64,000 bases of DNA, from contig NW_020954617.1 of assembly GCF_900497805.2 (NCBI RefSeq), positions 2,262,751-2,326,750 of the forward strand, in the 5' to 3' direction. This document shows, piece after piece, positions 60,954-64,000 of this stretch. Origin of the DNA: Vombatus ursinus. Taxonomy: Eukaryota > Chordata > Mammalia > Diprotodontia > Vombatidae. The notes under the pieces were generated by a model. It made no database searches and had not been told where the DNA came from. It saw only the letters and a program-made list of their open reading frames with translations. Both the position numbers and the translations under genes were made by a program. The stretch's first letter is position 1. Each line of letters opens with the position of its first letter.

Positions 60954-61630
60954 ATTTTGAGAATGCCAAATTGGCACCCTAATATGAGCATAGTGGCTTC
61001 AGGTTCCTAGGAAAAGCAGGACAGAACACTCCAGCTCCTCTAGAGAGCAAAGTTTGGTCACCCTCACCTCACACCAAATTCTTGGGAAGTTGGAAACAGA
61101 CAAGTGAAACTCCAATATTGTGTGTCATGGATATTTATAAGGGGCAAAGTATGTTACTGACCCCACCCCATGTCCAATTCTGTCATATTGCATTATACCA
61201 ATCCCTCTACATGTTACCCACATATGATGGAGGCAGGCAGCTAAGCTTCCATTCTCACCAAGTTCTTAGCCACCCAATCTGGAGTCTGGTCTCATTTATC
61301 TTAATCTTCAAGACTAGATGACTACACCTATATATGGGCATGGATGACAATGATGGAAACTAAAAAGCAGCTTAGCGAAGAAGGGTAGGATGGATATCTT
61401 CCCTTTATATGCCTGCCATCCACCAATAACCCCATACATCTAACTAGCTCTTGATAAAAAAGAATGTTTAAAGTGGAAGTTATCATTCTACAGGTCCCAT
61501 CTTTTTCACATATGCCTAGAGAAATCTGTCTACTCACTTTATTTTAATTTTCTCTTCTCTTACTCACTTCTCAATCCCTTGTAATATGGCTTATTACCTA
61601 ATCATTTACATAAAACTGCTTTCTCTAAGG
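60954..61630. other. unassigned sequence
   Basis: No recognised repeat. A forward frame at 61082-61321 has no family I know. Confidence 0.4.
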
Positions 61631-61639
61631 TTATCAATT

Positions 61640-61800
61640 AGTCAAAAAGCATTTAAGTGCCTCCAACATTCCAGGCACACTGGTAGGTGCTGGGGGATAC
61701 CAAAACAAAAGTCAGATAATCTTCCCCATCAAGAAGCTTCTGTGTTATTGAGGAAGATGGAATATGCATATATAGATAAAATGATGCAAAACAGATTTAG
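61640..61800 (-). mobile_element. L2 LINE 3' end
   Basis: 'agtcaaaaagcatttaagtg' then 'cctccaacattccaggcaca' and 'ggtaggtgctgggggatacc'. Confidence 0.75.
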
Positions 61801-61824
61801 GGTGATATGACAACACCAACAACA

Positions 61825-62035
61825 ACAACTAGCATTCATATAATGCTTTTAGGTTTGCAAATTACTTGATATGTTATCACATTTGATCCTCATAACAACC
61901 TTGAACTACTATTACCCTTATTTTTACAGAATTGGAAACTGAGGCTGAGGGAGGTTAAGTGAATCCCCAGGGTCACACAGCTAATTTACTGAGATAAAAT
62001 TTGAAGTCTGGTCTTGCTGACTCACTATGTTACCT
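61825..62035 (-). repeat. MIR-type SINE
   Basis: 'tgatcctcataacaacc', 'gaaactgaggctgagggagg', 'cagggtcacacagctaattt': antisense MIR. Confidence 0.9.
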
Positions 62036-62700
62036 ATCTGTGGGTAGGGAGAGTGTGCTAGCAGTTGTAGAATGAGAAGTTACTTTTCTTAGAGGAAAGT
62101 GAGCCTGTCATCTCATTTCTTTACTGTGCTAGTTTCTGAACTCAGTGGGATGGTAGAAGAGTGAGTTAGAGGTCAGTAGATCCTCAGGGGGCTTCATGCC
62201 AGTGTTCTTAGTGGTTGTGGTGAACTTCAAAGGAGGGTGTCAGAGAAAATTATCCTTACCTAAGAAGAAATCCTTACCTAACTTTATCACTTGCTTTAGG
62301 AAAAGAAATAGTTCCAGATGTTCTATCTTGTTAGTGACCTCTCCATGTTTCCCAAACTATCCTATACAACCTTTCTAACATTTTGGGTTCTAAATTCTCT
62401 CCCTTCCTCCAAGACACCACCTAGCTGTTCAAATGTTTTAATTTGTTGTATTATAGGTATATCCAAGTCCAAGGAAACAAGGATTGGTTACTCCATGGAT
62501 CCAGAACTCTGAAGCCTTTCTATGTTGTGTTCCTTTATGTTGCACAGTTACTATACAAATTATTCCCCTGGTTCCTACTTCATTCTACTTTTTTTCATAC
62601 AAGTCTTTCCAAATTTCACTGAATTCTTCTTTTGTTTTATTGTATGGTAGCACTGCATTGCATTCAAATGGGGCAATCTGTTTATCTATTCCTAGCCATT
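62036..62700. other. unassigned sequence with a short dispersed duplicate
   Basis: 62416-62466 resembles 63262-63312 (about 44 of 51 bases). Otherwise nothing recognised. Confidence 0.5.
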
Positions 62701-62734
62701 GAGCACTCATCTTCCTTTACTTCTATGCTTTATT

Positions 62735-62808
62735 AAAATAAAGTGCTGCCTAAAAGAATGCCTCATGCCTAACAGTCACTTAACAAATGTTTGTTGAACT
62801 AAATTTGT
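62735..62808 (+). mobile_element. L2 LINE 3' terminus, short
   Basis: 'cctaacagtcacttaacaaa' then 'tgtttgttgaact'. Confidence 0.5.
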
Positions 62809-63094
62809 TGAAGTAGAGGATCAAGAGAGTGGAGAATGGGAAAAAATATGATGAAGAGAAAGGGAAGGAAAGGAAATTCTCACTTGCTGGAGCTCTTGAG
62901 AAAATCAATAGGAAGAAGTGATTCTCATGGAAGGTGGATCTGGATCCCATGTGAAAAAAATCCATCTCTCACCCTTCACAGATTGACAGAGTGATGTTCC
63001 ATAGCCCTCATCATATGGACACACAATGCTAAAGTTGTCACAGTATGTGACCCAGGTAGGGAAAATCCAATAACAGAAGTACCAATAGTTTCAT

Positions 63095-63285
63095 TAGGTA
63101 ATAGAATTAGAGCTAAAAAAGACCTTTGAGGAAATGAAGACCAACACTCATTTTTTCAGATGAGGAAACTGAGGCAGCTAAGTGAATTGCCTAGAGTCAC
63201 ACAGCTAATAAGTGTCTGAAGTGGGATTTGAATTCTGTTCTTCTTCATCCCAAGCCATTGTACCACCTAGTTGTTCAAATGCTTC
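63095..63285 (-). repeat. MIR-type SINE
   Basis: 'cagatgaggaaactgaggca', 'gagtcacacagctaataagt', 'gtaccacctagttgttc'. Confidence 0.9.
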
Positions 63286-63334
63286 AATTTGTTGTATTCA
63301 AGGTTCATCCAATCTGAGAATTTTATAACTATAA

Positions 63335-63595
63335 GTGGCACAGTGGAAAGACTGCTGGGCATGGAGTCAGAAAGACTCATTTTCCTCAGTTCAAATCTGG
63401 CCTCACACACTTACTAGCTGTGTGACCCAGGGCAAGTCATTTAACCCTGTTTGCCTGAGTTTCTTATCTCTAAAGTGAGCTAGAGAAGGAAATGGCAAAC
63501 CACTCTGGTATTTTTGCCAAGAAAATTTCAAACTAGGTCACAAAATGTTGGACATGACCAAAACAACTCAACAGTAACAACAACATCAATGTCAG
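63335..63595 (+). mobile_element. Mar1-type SINE, near full length
   Basis: 'agtggcacagtggaaagact', 'gtgtgacccagggcaagtca', 'gagaaggaaatggcaaacca', 'gttggacatgaccaaaacaa', CAA-rich tail. Confidence 0.95.
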
Positions 63596-63639
63596 CTTAG
63601 GCAGATTCCCTCCTCACAATTTACAAAATTCCATGAAAA

Positions 63640-63775
63640 AATATATTTATACTCATATACATATATGTATGTATATTTATACGTACATTGATGTGTGTAT
63701 AGTATTATACATATGCATATAAATATATATATATTCACACATATTCACACAGAGAAAGCAAGAGAGAGTATGTAC
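63640..63775. repeat. TATA/TATG low-complexity tract
   Basis: Alternating TA, TG and CA units, then an AGAGAG stretch. Confidence 0.8.
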
Positions 63776-63859
63776 ATAATGCATATATATCCCATTTTGC
63801 GTTGTATTTGAAACTATGTGTTCTGGTTTTTTTTCAAAATAGGGGTAAGGCATTGGACC

Positions 63860-64000
63860 TGTGATTTCACTGACATACAGGAAATTCCAGAAGAAGAAGC
63901 TCCATCTATTGTGCAGGTCAGTACTTTCTCTGTAACTTACAGTATTAGAGAATTGCCTAGGTCACTGGGAAGTCTCGCAGCCAGTATCTTTCAGAGGCAA
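63860..64000 (-). repeat. MIR-type SINE, cut by the window edge
   Basis: 'ctctgtaacttacagtatta' then 'gagaattgcctaggtcactg' and 'gcagccagtatctttcagag' match the antisense of a marsupial MIR variant. It runs off the end. Confidence 0.7.

Noticed and set aside
63840-63930. Possible 3' exon ('ag' followed by an open stretch, then 'gtcagt')
   Set aside because: The sequence runs into a MIR-type SINE, and no protein similarity is visible in the short frame.
1-64000. Endogenous retrovirus or other LTR element
   Set aside because: I saw no paired LTRs, primer-binding site, polypurine tract or gag/pol/env-like frames. The purine-rich repeats that first suggested one proved to be antisense L2.
1-64000. 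CRISPR array or prokaryotic defence system
   Set aside because: All tandem arrays are microsatellites or L1 5'-UTR units; the DNA is vertebrate.

Overview
The window looks like intergenic or deep-intronic DNA from a marsupial, probably an Australasian one. The evidence is the repeat set: MIR-derived core-SINEs with the 'gtgcagtggatagagca' head, Mar1-type SINEs whose tails end in CAA repeats and carry the 'ggagaaggaaatggcaaacc' motif, L1 elements beginning with a 'ccaagatgg' 5' end and carrying a marsupial-type ORF1, half-L1 (HAL1-like) elements, and much L2 and some L3. Base composition is AT-rich throughout. I found no intact host gene, no convincing exon, no tRNA or rRNA, no CpG island and no CRISPR array. 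All long open frames are either parts of LINE ORFs or chance frames in AT-rich or microsatellite DNA.

Layout. 1-8 kb: unique DNA, a degenerate Y-box (YBX3-like) processed pseudogene, reverse-strand L2, an L3 piece and a 240-bp duplicated block. 8.3-10 kb: 5' part of an L1 with most of ORF1. 11.5-14.6 kb: a nested stack (L2 split by an L1 3' half that is itself split by a core-SINE, plus a Mar1 SINE). 15-17.5 kb: long forward L2. 17.6-19.7 kb: reverse HAL1-like element and L1 3' end. 20-21 kb: second YBX3-like pseudogene and a hAT-type MITE. 23.3-23.8 kb: head-to-head Mar1 pair. 24-28 kb: L2, core-SINE, a compound microsatellite and a second MITE-like element. 27.8-29.4 kb: L1 with a tandemly repeated 5' UTR. 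33.4-35.9 kb: internally deleted reverse L1. 38-40.7 kb: old reverse L1. 41-50 kb: mostly unique DNA with MIR, L2 and microsatellites. 50.7-52.4 kb: degenerate L1 ORF1 region. 54.7-56.7 kb: L2 split by an L1 3' end. 59.6-60.9 kb: complete-ended HAL1-like element with target-site duplications and a scrambled interior. 61.6-64 kb: L2, MIR and Mar1 pieces.

No genes act together here. What can be read is the history of insertions: L2, L3 and MIR form the oldest layer, L1/HAL1 and Mar1/core-SINEs landed in them, and a few local rearrangements are younger. The most unusual structures are a permuted inverted insert inside the 59.6-kb element, a roughly 98% identical two-part duplication abutting an L1 5' end at 8.0-8.3 kb, and L1 5'-UTR monomers at 28.0-28.26 kb. 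I did not find a new functional system. Family names come from recalled consensus motifs, not from a database search.
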